In this document: piece after piece, positions 1-8,009 of the stretch
How the letters are laid out: every line of letters starts with the position of its first letter
Position numbering within the stretch: position 1 is the first letter of the stretch
Position numbers and translations under genes: made by a program
Notes under the pieces: model-generated
Seen by the model: only the letters and a program-made list of their open reading frames with translations
What the model was told of the DNA's origin: nothing
Database searches by the model: none
Assembly (NCBI GenBank): GCA_021152595.1
Contig: JAGKVC010000015.1
Coordinates: 1 to 28,913, forward strand
Reading direction: 5' to 3'
Origin: Clostridia bacterium
Lineage (GTDB): Bacteria > Bacillota > Clostridia > Oscillospirales > Ruminococcaceae
DNA: 28,913 nt

Positions 1-16
1 AAGATGAGATGCGCAG

Positions 17-100
17 AATTTTTGTCGTGAGACAAGGCAGAAAGCCGCAGCCTTGCTGACGCAAGGCAAGGATTTCTAACGCAGTATCACGGCAAAAAGA
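17..100. repeat. Hairpin-rich intergenic element (candidate repeat or structured RNA)
   Basis: A 12-bp outer stem closes this element: positions 19-30 (TTTTTGTCGTGA) pair with 87-98 (TCACGGCAAAAA) with one G-T wobble. Inside are two hairpins, 36-38 with 44-46 (GGC/GCC) and 50-56 with 61-67 (GCCTTGC/GCAAGGC, loop TGAC). No convincing reading frame crosses it. It lies just upstream of the TPP riboswitch but is not part of the known aptamer. The nested stems suggest a mobile miniature repeat or a structured RNA. I see no second copy in this window, so calling it a repeat is inference. Confidence 0.45.
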
Positions 101-149
101 CAAGCAGATCACTTCAAGAGATCGTTGGGACATCAATACGTATAGAATC

Positions 150-243
150 GGATGCGATGGGGAGCTTGTGCGGCAGGCTGAGAGGGCATGAACAGTGCCG
201 ACCCGCAGACCTGATGCGGATAATGCCGCCGAAGGAAGCGAGA
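150..243 (+). promoter_or_regulatory. TPP riboswitch (THI element) aptamer
   Basis: The conserved THI-box blocks occur in order: GGGGAGC at 159-165, GCTGAGAGGG at 177-186, GACCC near 200, ACCTGAT around 209-215 and GGATAATGCC at 218-227, followed by CGAAGGAA. These are the thiamine pyrophosphate contact elements. A terminator hairpin follows directly and the downstream gene is a ThiT-type thiamine transporter, so the switch most likely stops transcription when TPP is plentiful. Confidence 0.96.
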
Positions 244-254
244 ATCTGATCATC

Positions 255-283
255 AATGCCGCAGGAGTTCTGCGGCATTTTTT
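255..283 (+). terminator. Riboswitch expression-platform terminator
   Basis: A perfect 10-bp stem (255-264 with 270-279, AATGCCGCAG/CTGCGGCATT, loop GAGTT) runs into six T residues at 278-283. It sits between the TPP aptamer and thiT. The aptamer ends in AATGCCGCCG, which resembles the left arm, so competition between aptamer and terminator folding is plausible. Confidence 0.9.
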
Positions 284-323
284 ATGCGCCGGTTCAGGTG
301 AAAAGGAAAGGATGTTTTGTAAA

Positions 324-935
324 ATGAAGCGCAATACAACCAAAATGCTCGTTGAGGGTGCCATGATGCTCGCACTGGCGATCGTGCTGAGCCTGATCAC
401 GCCGTTCCAGAAGCTCCTGCCGTTCGGCGGCTCGATCACGCTGGTTTCGATGCTGCCGATCTGTATTTACAGCATCAAGTACGGGATCGGCAAGGGACTC
501 GGCGTCTCGTTCCTGTTTGCGGTATTCCAGTTTGTACAGGGTACGGTGAAGGACGGATTGTTCGGCTGGGGACTGACCGCAGGCATGCTGATCGCGTGCA
601 TTGTGTTCGATTATTTTCTGGCGTATACGGTGCTGGGACTTGCCGGAATGTTCCGCAAAAAGGGACTCGGCGGCTGGATCGCAGGCATCGTGATCGCGCT
701 ACTGCTGCGGTTTGCCAGCCATTTTATCAGCGGCGTATATGTCTTTGCCTCGACGGGCAAAATCTGGGATGATCTGGATTTCATTGCAGAGAACAAGTAT
801 ATTTACAGCCTCGTGTATAACGGCGCATACATGGTGCCGGAGATTATTCTGACCGTGCTGGTCACAGTGATCCTGTTCAAGATTCCGCAGGTTCACAGAA
901 TCCTGACCTCCGCAGACAGCGCAGAGGAACAGTAA
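324..935 (+). CDS. thiT: ECF-type thiamine transporter substrate-binding subunit ThiT
   Basis: This is a 203-aa, strongly hydrophobic protein with about six membrane segments. It matches the ThiT (YuaJ) S component of energy-coupling factor transporters, which binds thiamine and docks on a shared EcfAAT module that is not encoded here. Family-like features are the PFGGSITLVSMLPI stretch near residues 32-45, FISGVYVFA around 133 and a C-terminal YSLVYNGAYMVPEI segment. I chose the ATG at 324 (MKRNTTKMLVEGAMM) because GGAAAGG lies 12 bases upstream. The open frame reaches back to 195, but that part runs through the riboswitch and terminator. An alternative ATG is at 312. The TPP riboswitch strongly supports thiamine transport. 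Confidence 0.93.
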   Translation: MKRNTTKMLVEGAMMLALAIVLSLITPFQKLLPFGGSITLVSMLPICIYSIKYGIGKGLGVSFLFAVFQFVQGTVKDGLFGWGLTAGMLIACIVFDYFLAYTVLGLAGMFRKKGLGGWIAGIVIALLLRFASHFISGVYVFASTGKIWDDLDFIAENKYIYSLVYNGAYMVPEIILTVLVTVILFKIPQVHRILTSADSAEEQ

Positions 936-950
936 TCACATAGTATGGAA

Positions 951-992
951 GAAAGCCGCTGAATGAGTTGCTCGTTCAGCGGCTTTCTTTGT
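951..992. terminator. Bidirectional terminator between thiT and the GH3 gene
   Basis: A 13-bp perfect stem (951-963 GAAAGCCGCTGAA with 975-987 TTCAGCGGCTTTC) is followed by CTTTGTTCTGTTTTTTC on the plus strand and preceded by an A-rich, weaker tract on the other side. It lies between two convergent genes and can serve both. Confidence 0.85.
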
Positions 993-1041
993 TCTGTTTT
1001 TTCATTTCTAACGATGCTAAAACGGAATTGCAGGGGATTCC

Positions 1042-1716
1042 TCAGTCAAGCGCAATCTCAAGGACGGAAATGCCCTCCTGCATGATCAGCACGACCGTAC
1101 CGGAATCCGGCAGACCATCGGGCAGCGGTACGGCATATTCCCTGAAATCCGAGAAGCTGCTGCTTGCCGCGATTTGCAGATCAGATGAATGTGAACCGAT
1201 CTGTACCGTGATGCCGTTCTGCTTTACAAGTGCTGCCGCACGGATCAGCAGCCTGCGCTTTCCGGCAAACGGCACGCCCGTATAGACCGCCGTGCCGCAC
1301 CAGCCGCGTGCGCGCAGATCATGCCGCTTTCGTTCGCGGCAATAGCCGATTGTAACGCTGTATCCCTGATCGAACTGCTCCGCGTCAAAGCGGCTTTCAC
1401 GCAGCGGAATCGGGCAGCCTGCGACCGTTACCGCAGCTTGCAGCGGCAGCGCATCCGAGGAGCCGCCTGCAAAGAACTGATAGCTGCCGGATTCGGTCAG
1501 CATGCTGCGGCTGTGCGGATCGTAAATTTGCAGGATATACGCAGAAATCGTGACCGAAACGGATTTGTGTTCCTGCGCTGCCAGATGCACACGCGCAAAT
1601 CCGCAGAGCTTCTTCAGCGGACGGCGGACTGCGGAATCCGGCATCGAATAATAGATCTGCACGACCTCATCGCCTGCGCATTCCGAGATATTTTGCAGTG
1701 TGACCTCTGCCGTCTG
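1042..1716 (-). pseudogene. Frameshifted C-terminal part of the GH3 gene: FnIII-like domain plus possible CBM6-like domain
   Basis: This frame continues the GH3 protein. It reads AEVTLQNISECAGDEVVQIYY, then RRPLKKLCGFARVHLAAQE, which are hallmarks of the FnIII-like domain that ends most GH3 beta-glucosidases. It then adds about 140 residues (RFDAEQFDQGYSV onward, ending GTVVLIMQEGISVLEIALD) with the look of a CBM6-like jelly roll; that assignment is tentative. The frame is open upstream to 1860, but only the part after about 1716 is real. Joining the two parts needs a one-base skip (or two missing bases) around 1703-1716. The rejoined gene would encode about 914 aa. Either the gene is a young pseudogene or the base call is wrong; there is no homopolymer run at the site. 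Confidence 0.8.
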
Positions 1717-3784
1717 CATTCTGCGTGATGCTGAGCGACTCATACCGGAATGCCGCGTATGAAAGTCCGAATCCGAACGGATACAGCGGCTTTCCGCGGA
1801 AATAGAGATAGGTTGTGCCTGCTGATTCGATGTCATAATTTCCGATTCCCGGCAGATCATGCTCTGAGCGGTACCATGTCAGCGGCAGTCTTCCGGCAGG
1901 GTTATATGCGCCGGATAAAACATGTGCCGCAGCCGTTCCCAGATGCGCACCGGCATGGGAACTCCAGAGGATCGCAGGCAGAATCTCCTGCTCCCTGTTG
2001 ATCGCATAGGGATAGCCGGAGATCAGCAGCATCGCGGTTTTCGGATTTGTGCTGTGCAGCGTTTCCGCCATATCCGGCTGGATATTGAGCGCGAGCGTTT
2101 TGCGGTCATAGCATTCCTTGGCGACCTGCACCGGATGATTGCCCGTGCAGTAGATCACCGCATCTGCATTTGCGGCGAGTTCCTTTGCGCGGTCCGTGCC
2201 GCGGCTGATCACTTCGATCCGGAAGGCGCGCTCCGGCATGACAGCGGTCTGATCGGTAAAACGGATCGTACCGTCCGCAGCGGCTTCCATGCGTCTGTGA
2301 TGAAACGGCGCTTCGAGAATTGTGCCGTCAGGGGTATCGAGCAGGCGGAAGGTTTCATGCGTGAACCAGTCGTAAACGCTGCGGTTATGCAGGAGCAGCC
2401 GACCGTCGTCGGAGACGCGCAGATAACGCTTCGCGGAGACCGCATAGAGATTCTGCCAGTTTTCGCCCCAGTCCTGCAATGCGAATGTTGTCTGCTCCGA
2501 GATGGTATCCGCATCAAAGGCGCAGGTGCCGTCCGCATGTACGGCAAGATATTTCCCGTTTGCAGCCTGCACGGTGACATGATCCCACAGGCTGTCCGTG
2601 ATGATCTCCGCATCGGGATATTCCGCACGCATGCCCTCCGGCACGGAGACTGCATCGCGGAAATATCCGGTATACCAATCCCGGAGATTTTCGTCGGCAA
2701 GCGGACCGCAGACCGCAATGCGCTTCGGATTTTGCAGCGGCAGCATTCCCTCATTTTTGAGCAGGACAAACTGTTCCTCCGCCGCGCGCAGATTGACCGC
2801 TCTTGCCGCATCCGTGTCGATTTCTTCGGGTGTGATGCTGTCATAGGGGCAGTCGTCGCTGAGTTGTCCGAGCCGCATCCGCGCATAGAGGACATTCGTC
2901 AGCATTTCATCCAGCTCGGATTCCGCGAGCAATCCCTCTTGCAGCGCACATTCTGCGGCGTTTGCAGTCAGGGTATCATCATCGGTCATGAGGTCGCAGC
3001 CTGCACGGATCGCCTCCGCATAGACATCCGCATGGGATGCGCCGTATTTGTGCGCAAGAAGCGTCTGACCGAAGTCTGCGCCGTCCGTGACAACAAACCA
3101 CAGCCCCCATTTTTCCTTGATAATGCGCTTCAGATCGGGATTGCAGAGCGCAGGCACGCCGTTGATCTCGTTGTAGGCGGTCATGATGCTCTTTGCGCCG
3201 CCGAACCGGATCGCAGGCATGAACGCCGCATAATAGTATTCGTATTTCAGGCGCGGCGGCAGAAAGGCATCGTCATTGATTCGCTTTTCCTCGTAATTAT
3301 TCGCGCAGAAGTGCTTGAGCGTCGGCAGTACCTTGAGATAGCAGGGGTGATCGCCTGCCATGCCGGATGTCAGCGCGGCGGTCAGCTCGCCTGCAAGGAA
3401 CGGATCCTCGCCGTATGCCTCCTCGGTTCTGCCCCAGCGCGGATCGCGCTCCATATCGACCGTCGGGCCCCAGACACAGAGCGCGCTGCGCTGATCTCTA
3501 TTATAGTATGCGCGGCATTCGGTTCCGGCGATATCGCCGAGCTGCCGGAGCAGATCGCGGTCAAAGGTCGAAGCGAGTCCCACGGGCTGCGGAAAGACCG
3601 TCGAGAAGTCCTCCGCTCTGCGCCCGACAAAGCCTCTTGCGACCTCTGTTCCGACATAGAATTCCCCGAGCCCGAGCCGTTCGGCGGCATGCTGATGGGT
3701 TGTCAGCAGACCGCGCTTTTCCTCCGGTGTCAGCTTTGCAGCGAGTGCCGCCGCCTGTTCTCTGTTGATTTCTGATTGTTTCAT
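1667..3784 (-). CDS. GH3 family beta-glycosidase, main part (frameshifted near its 3' end)
   Basis: The protein is a glycoside hydrolase family 3 enzyme of the BglX / beta-xylosidase type. The N-terminal TIM barrel (about 15-310) carries WGPTVDMERDPRWGR, KHFCANNYE and VVTDGADFG, where Asp234 is the expected nucleophile. The alpha/beta sandwich domain (about 335-640) is interrupted at about 400-525 by a beta-rich insert (TVQAANGKYLAVHADG, KRYLRVSDDGRLLL) resembling the fascin-like beta-trefoil of some GH3 enzymes. No signal peptide is visible, so it probably acts on imported oligosaccharides. The start has GAGGA seven bases upstream. After YPFGFGLSYAAFRYESLSI the frame runs into unrelated sequence and stops, while the expected FnIII-like domain continues in the next frame (see 1042-1716). 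The exact substrate cannot be told. Confidence 0.9.
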   Translation of the reverse strand: MKQSEINREQAAALAAKLTPEEKRGLLTTHQHAAERLGLGEFYVGTEVARGFVGRRAEDFSTVFPQPVGLASTFDRDLLRQLGDIAGTECRAYYNRDQRSALCVWGPTVDMERDPRWGRTEEAYGEDPFLAGELTAALTSGMAGDHPCYLKVLPTLKHFCANNYEEKRINDDAFLPPRLKYEYYYAAFMPAIRFGGAKSIMTAYNEINGVPALCNPDLKRIIKEKWGLWFVVTDGADFGQTLLAHKYGASHADVYAEAIRAGCDLMTDDDTLTANAAECALQEGLLAESELDEMLTNVLYARMRLGQLSDDCPYDSITPEEIDTDAARAVNLRAAEEQFVLLKNEGMLPLQNPKRIAVCGPLADENLRDWYTGYFRDAVSVPEGMRAEYPDAEIITDSLWDHVTVQAANGKYLAVHADGTCAFDADTISEQTTFALQDWGENWQNLYAVSAKRYLRVSDDGRLLLHNRSVYDWFTHETFRLLDTPDGTILEAPFHHRRMEAAADGTIRFTDQTAVMPERAFRIEVISRGTDRAKELAANADAVIYCTGNHPVQVAKECYDRKTLALNIQPDMAETLHSTNPKTAMLLISGYPYAINREQEILPAILWSSHAGAHLGTAAAHVLSGAYNPAGRLPLTWYRSEHDLPGIGNYDIESAGTTYLYFRGKPLYPFGFGLSYAAFRYESLSITQNADGRGHTAKYLGMRRR

Positions 3785-3826
3785 AGTCCGTCCTCAATCC
3801 TTGTACTTGTATTTTTATCTGCTCTC

Positions 3827-3856
3827 ATTATACAATACAACTTTCTCCGCGGTCAA
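3827..3856 (-). promoter_or_regulatory. Sigma-A promoter of the GH3 gene
   Basis: Read on the minus strand, TTGACC (3851-3856) is followed by an 18-base spacer and TATAAT (3827-3832). The transcript would start about 35 bases upstream of the GH3 ATG. Confidence 0.75.
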
Positions 3857-4075
3857 TAGCATTTTTGCGCAATCGGCTGTCCGATTATCCCAGAATCACA
3901 GAATACAGCCCAATGAGATGTGAATATATACAAAAATTATATCCATAAACTGTCACAATGCACAAAACGCCGAAATCCGTTCCGTATCACAAAACATTCA
4001 CATTGGCATAGTATACTCTATCCATATTTCGGGAGTTATCATCTGCAAATTCGGGAGAGGAAAGGTTGTGTTATC

Positions 4076-7000
4076 TTGCTCGGACTGAAAGGGATTACAA
4101 AGAATTATCTTTCGGGTGATTCTGAGGTTCAGGCACTCAAGGGAATTGACATTCAATTCCGGCAGAATGAATTTGTTGCGGTGCTGGGACCGTCCGGCTG
4201 CGGCAAAACCACGCTGCTCAACATCATCGGCGGACTGGACCGCTACACAGAGGGCGATCTGACGATCGCAAACAAATCGACAAAGGAATATAAGGACAGA
4301 GACTGGGATCATTACCGGAATCACACGATCGGATTTGTCTTCCAGACCTACAATCTGATCCCGCACCAGACCGTGCTTGCAAATGTCGAGCTGGCACTGA
4401 CGCTTTCGGGTATCTCCAAATCCGAGCGCCGCGAACGGGCAAAGAAAATGCTCGAGCGCGTCGGTCTCGGCGACCAGATCCACAAGAAGCCGAATCAGAT
4501 GTCCGGCGGTCAGATGCAGCGTGTGGCGATTGCGCGTGCGCTCATCAATGATCCGGAGATCCTGCTTGCCGACGAGCCGACCGGTGCGCTCGATACCGAA
4601 ACGAGCGTGCAGATCATGGATCTGCTGAAGGAAATCGCAAAGGATCGCCTTGTGATCATGGTCACGCACAATCCGGAGCTTGCCGAGCAGTATGCAACGC
4701 GCATCATCCGCCTGCTCGACGGCAAAATCCAGAGCGACACGATGCCCTATGACGAAAAGCAGGCAATCGAGGACCGCACAAAGTTCCTTGCGGAAAAGGA
4801 AAAGGCAAACGCCGAGCAGACAAAGGAGAAGAAGAAAAAGGTCTCGATGAGCTCCGCGACGGCATTTTCGCTTTCGCTGAACAATCTGCTGACGAAAAAG
4901 GGACGCACGCTGCTGACTGCATTCGCAGGCAGTATCGGCATCATCGGCATCTCGCTGATCCTCTCGCTTTCGGACGGCTTCCAGACCTATATCGACGAGG
5001 TGCAGGAGAATACGCTTTCCTCCTATCCGCTGACGATTCTTGCACAGTCGGTTGACCTCTCGAGCATCGTCGAGAATGTCACCGGTCAGGCGGAGCATCA
5101 CGACGATCATCCGCTTGACAAGGTCTATTCGACCGGTCAGGAGGCGGAAATGCTCAATGCAATGGTCTCCGAGGTCAAGCAGAACGATATGGTCGGCTTC
5201 AAAAAATATATCGAGGATAACAAAGACCGCCTCAGCGCCTACAACATCGAATACGATTACAATATTCAGCCGCTTGTCTATCTCGCGGATACGACCGATC
5301 AGGTCACGCCGGTCAACCCGAATCCGCTGGTCGATGCCTATTACGGCATGCTCGGCTACGATGTCAATTCGATGTCCTCCTCCTATTCGCAGATCATGTC
5401 CATGAGTACGGACGGCATGGATATCTGGACGCTGCTCTACGGCGACCGCAATCTGCTCGATCAGCAGTATGATATGGTCAGCGGTCACTGGCCGGAGAAT
5501 ATGAACGAGGTCATTCTCGTGGTCGATGATTACAACGAAGTCACCGGCATGACGCTCTACGGTCTCGGTCTGCGTGATCCGAATGAGATCTCCGGCATGT
5601 TCTCCGATATCATGGCAGGCAATGAGATTGAAGTCAAATCCGAAAGCTATGATTACAGAGATCTGATGAACATGCAGTTCCGCGTGCTGCTGCAAACCGA
5701 TCTCTATGAATACGACAAGACCGAAAACTGCTGGAAGGACCGCAGCCGCAATGATGAATACATGGCGGAGAAGATCGAAAACGGCGTTCCGGTGCATATT
5801 TCCGGTATTGTCCGCAAGAAGAAGGGGACACCGACCGGCGCGCTGATGCCCGGAACGATCTGCTATACGCAGGAGCTTGTCGATCATCTGCTCGATGAGA
5901 TCGCGGATACCGAGATTGTCAAGGCGCAGCAGGATAAGCCGGAGATTGACGTCTTTACGGGCTATGAATTCGAGGATCACGAGGATGTGACGATCGACGA
6001 TGTTTACGCCTATCTCGACAATCTCAGCGAGGCGGAATTTGCACAGCTTCAGGGCATGTTCGCAAATCTCTACGGCAATTCGATCACGCCGGAGAATGTC
6101 ACCGATGCGCTGAATGATATGAATGACGAGGATCTTGTCGCGGCGGTCGCGCCGACAATGCTTGAGAATATCACGCTCGATGATGCAAAGGCGTTTGCGG
6201 AGACAAAGGAAGGTCAGGGTGCGCTGATGATGATGCTCGCGGAGCAGGCAGGCACCGATCCTGATCCTGCAATGCTCGCCGAGCTTGACGATGATACGCT
6301 TCTTTCGCTCTACACCGGTATAATGGAATCGCAGATCACCGCGGATGCAATCCGTGCAAAGATCGCCGATATGAGCGAGGAGGAGGTCAGTGCGCTGGCA
6401 CAGTCGCTCAATCCGGCAAAGGATGTCGAGAGCATGAAGAAAGCGCTCGCAACCATGGATCAGGATATGCTCATCTCCGTGTTCAAGGATCAGATCCTTG
6501 CGCAGTCTACCGACAACACCTATGACGGCAACCTGCAAAAGCTCGGTCTGCGCGATCCCGACAGCCCGTTTGCAATCCAGATTTATTCGGAGAGCTTCGA
6601 GGCGAAGGAGCAGTTCGAGGACTTCGTGCAGGAATACAATGACAAGCAGGCAAAGGACGGCGATGAGGATGCCGCGATCGAATACACCGATTATATCGGC
6701 ATTCTGCTCTCCTCTGTGACGAAGATCGTCAACATGGTCTCCTATGTGCTGATCGGATTTGTTTCGATTTCGCTGGTCGTTTCGTCGATCATGATCGGTA
6801 TTATCACGTATATCTCGGTGCTGGAGCGCACCAAGGAGATCGGTATTCTCCGCTCGATCGGTGCTTCCAAGCGCGATGTCAGCCATGTGTTCAATGCTGA
6901 GACGTTCATCGTCGGACTGGTCGCCGGTGTCATCGGTGTTGTGATCACAATGCTGCTCGATATCCCGATCAATATGATCATTGAGAAGGCAGCCGGTGCG

Positions 7001-7138
7001 CCGGATATCGCGTTCCTGCGTCCGGTATACGCGGTGATCCTGATTGCAATTTCCGTCCTGCTGACGCTGATTGCAGGTATCATTCCGGCAAGACTCGCCG
7101 CGAAGAAGGATCCCGTCATCGCATTGCGGACAGAATAA
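4076..7138 (+). CDS. MacB/FtsX-type ABC transporter, ATP-binding and permease domains fused
   Basis: The product is about 1020 aa. An N-terminal ABC ATPase carries Walker A GPSGCGKT (38-45), signature MSGGQ (142-146), Walker B ILLADEPTG (162-170) and the H-loop VMVTH (194-198). After a Lys/Glu-rich linker comes one membrane helix (about 278-300), a very large outer-surface domain (about 300-890) rich in short acidic helices, and a C-terminal FtsX permease with three helices. This MacB-like layout fits mechanotransmission or export of peptides, lipids or antibiotics rather than import. I chose TTG at 4076 (MLGLKGITKNYL) because AGAGGAAAGG lies about 10 bases upstream and relatives begin in this way. 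The open frame to 3920 has no such support. No partner gene is adjacent, so the substrate is unknown. Confidence 0.9.
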   Translation: MLGLKGITKNYLSGDSEVQALKGIDIQFRQNEFVAVLGPSGCGKTTLLNIIGGLDRYTEGDLTIANKSTKEYKDRDWDHYRNHTIGFVFQTYNLIPHQTVLANVELALTLSGISKSERRERAKKMLERVGLGDQIHKKPNQMSGGQMQRVAIARALINDPEILLADEPTGALDTETSVQIMDLLKEIAKDRLVIMVTHNPELAEQYATRIIRLLDGKIQSDTMPYDEKQAIEDRTKFLAEKEKANAEQTKEKKKKVSMSSATAFSLSLNNLLTKKGRTLLTAFAGSIGIIGISLILSLSDGFQTYIDEVQENTLSSYPLTILAQSVDLSSIVENVTGQAEHHDDHPLDKVYSTGQEAEMLNAMVSEVKQNDMVGFKKYIEDNKDRLSAYNIEYDYNIQPLVYLADTTDQVTPVNPNPLVDAYYGMLGYDVNSMSSSYSQIMSMSTDGMDIWTLLYGDRNLLDQQYDMVSGHWPENMNEVILVVDDYNEVTGMTLYGLGLRDPNEISGMFSDIMAGNEIEVKSESYDYRDLMNMQFRVLLQTDLYEYDKTENCWKDRSRNDEYMAEKIENGVPVHISGIVRKKKGTPTGALMPGTICYTQELVDHLLDEIADTEIVKAQQDKPEIDVFTGYEFEDHEDVTIDDVYAYLDNLSEAEFAQLQGMFANLYGNSITPENVTDALNDMNDEDLVAAVAPTMLENITLDDAKAFAETKEGQGALMMMLAEQAGTDPDPAMLAELDDDTLLSLYTGIMESQITADAIRAKIADMSEEEVSALAQSLNPAKDVESMKKALATMDQDMLISVFKDQILAQSTDNTYDGNLQKLGLRDPDSPFAIQIYSESFEAKEQFEDFVQEYNDKQAKDGDEDAAIEYTDYIGILLSSVTKIVNMVSYVLIGFVSISLVVSSIMIGIITYISVLERTKEIGILRSIGASKRDVSHVFNAETFIVGLVAGVIGVVITMLLDIPINMIIEKAAGAPDIAFLRPVYAVILIAISVLLTLIAGIIPARLAAKKDPVIALRTE

Positions 7139-7176
7139 GGTATCACGCCGCGATGATTTGAATATGCGGATAGAGG

Positions 7177-7218
7177 AAGCCGCCCGGATTTGCGTTTGCA
7201 GTTCGGGCGGCTTTTCTT
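7177..7218 (+). terminator. Terminator after the ABC transporter
   Basis: A perfect 10-bp stem (7177-7186 AAGCCGCCCG with 7204-7213 CGGGCGGCTT) is followed by TTCTTTA. It lies 38 bases after the transporter stop codon. Confidence 0.8.
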
Positions 7219-7240
7219 TATAGGGCGGAAGGAGAAAGTA

Positions 7241-7305
7241 AAGTGAGAAGCGAGAAGTGAGAGGTGAGGAGTTAAGGTGTCTGCTTCGCAGACGGATTTG
7301 AAATG
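7241..7305 (-). repeat. GTGAGAAG-type intergenic repeat, copy A (half element, inverted)
   Basis: The stretch has purine-rich GTGAGAAG/GTGAGGAG units, then GTTAAGGTGTCTGCTTCGCAGACGGATTT containing a 6-bp hairpin (7279-7284 with 7288-7293). It matches the reverse complement of copy C (14105-14215) through the arm and first hairpin and then diverges. It occupies part of the 340-base gap between the ABC transporter and tspO. No gene is seen in this gap. Confidence 0.7.
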
Positions 7306-7350
7306 AAGGAGAAGATAAGAATGGGAAACTGCGGTGCCGGTTATTTTTTC

Positions 7351-7400
7351 TATCTTCACGAATGTGATATTTCGCTGTGAGACGGGTTTGCGTGAAGATA
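7351..7400. repeat. 10-bp inverted repeat upstream of tspO
   Basis: TATCTTCACG (7351-7360) is the exact reverse complement of CGTGAAGATA (7391-7400), with a 30-base loop. A T-run (TTATTTTTTC) lies just before the left arm. It may be a minus-oriented hairpin, a relic of a mobile repeat or a regulator site; the sequence alone does not decide. Confidence 0.45.
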
Positions 7401-7478
7401 AAACCGTGAAAATACTGGCAGCGATGCATTTGCATATTTTCATCTGTTTCCGCATAGGATAGCGCAAGAGGTGATGAT

Positions 7479-7958
7479 ATGAAAGCTCCGAAATTCTGGA
7501 AAAAGGCGGTCTTCTGGATCGCATTCAGCTTAGCGGCAGGCGGCGTCGCAAGCTGGCTGACACGCGACAGTCTTCAGCGCTTTGAACAGATCACAAAGCC
7601 TGCCCTCACGCCGCCGCGCATCGTGTTCCCGATTGCGTGGACGATTCTGCTGTTTCTCATCGGATACGGCTTTGCGCTGATCCGCGAAAAAACAATGGGT
7701 ACCCCTGCGAGCGATACTGCGGCAATGGTTTTCGGCTTGCAGATGACCTTTTTCTTCTGCTGGATGATCTGGTTCTTCGGACTCGGCTGGTACGGCTTCT
7801 CCGCGCTCTGGCTCATCGGCATGATCCTCTCAATTATCCTGATGATCAATTTTTACAGGAAAATTTCGCCCGCTGCTGCGTGGATGCAGGTGCCGTATCT
7901 GCTCTGGTGCTGCTTTGCACTCTATCTCAACGGCGGCGTCTGGCTGCTCAACCGCTGA
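7479..7958 (+). CDS. tspO: TspO/MBR family membrane protein
   Basis: This 159-aa protein has five predicted membrane helices, the usual TspO size. Family features are KPALTPPRIVFPIAWTILLFLIGYG (about 33-57), the aromatic-rich central helices FFFCWMIWFFGLGW, and a C-terminal WMQVPYLLWCCFALYLNGGVWLLN resembling the W-x-x-F/Y-x-x-x-LN end of the family. TspO proteins bind porphyrins and other hydrophobic ligands and are linked to stress responses; the role in this anaerobe is unknown. GAGGTGATGAT lies directly before the ATG. It stands alone between two terminators. Names tspO, mbr and crtK are used for the family. Confidence 0.93.
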   Translation: MKAPKFWKKAVFWIAFSLAAGGVASWLTRDSLQRFEQITKPALTPPRIVFPIAWTILLFLIGYGFALIREKTMGTPASDTAAMVFGLQMTFFFCWMIWFFGLGWYGFSALWLIGMILSIILMINFYRKISPAAAWMQVPYLLWCCFALYLNGGVWLLNR

Positions 7959-7961
7959 AAT

Positions 7962-8008
7962 AAGACCGCGGATCCCGGTATAATTCCGGTGTCCGCGGTC
8001 TTGATTTG
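7962..8008. terminator. Bidirectional terminator between tspO and the GH25 gene
   Basis: An 11-bp perfect stem (7962-7972 AAGACCGCGGA with 7992-8002 TCCGCGGTCTT) encloses an inner CCGG/CCGG pairing and is followed by TTGATTTGTT. It lies between convergent genes. Confidence 0.8.
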
Positions 8009-8009
8009 T

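Noticed and set aside
195..323. N-terminal extension of the thiT frame
   Set aside because: It runs through the TPP aptamer and terminator; the ATG at 324 has the ribosome binding site.
1922..3775. 617-aa plus-strand frame opposite the GH3 gene
   Set aside because: Antisense of a clear GH3 gene, Arg/Cys/His-rich with no recognisable motif; typical shadow in GC-rich DNA.
7241..7305. CRISPR-like repeats in the GTGAGAAG tracts
   Set aside because: Units are short, imperfect and without spacers of even length; no cas genes are nearby.
3998..7435. 1145-aa minus-strand frame opposite the ABC transporter
   Set aside because: Antisense of a well supported gene; the His/Arg/Asp-rich product has no domain and crosses a terminator.
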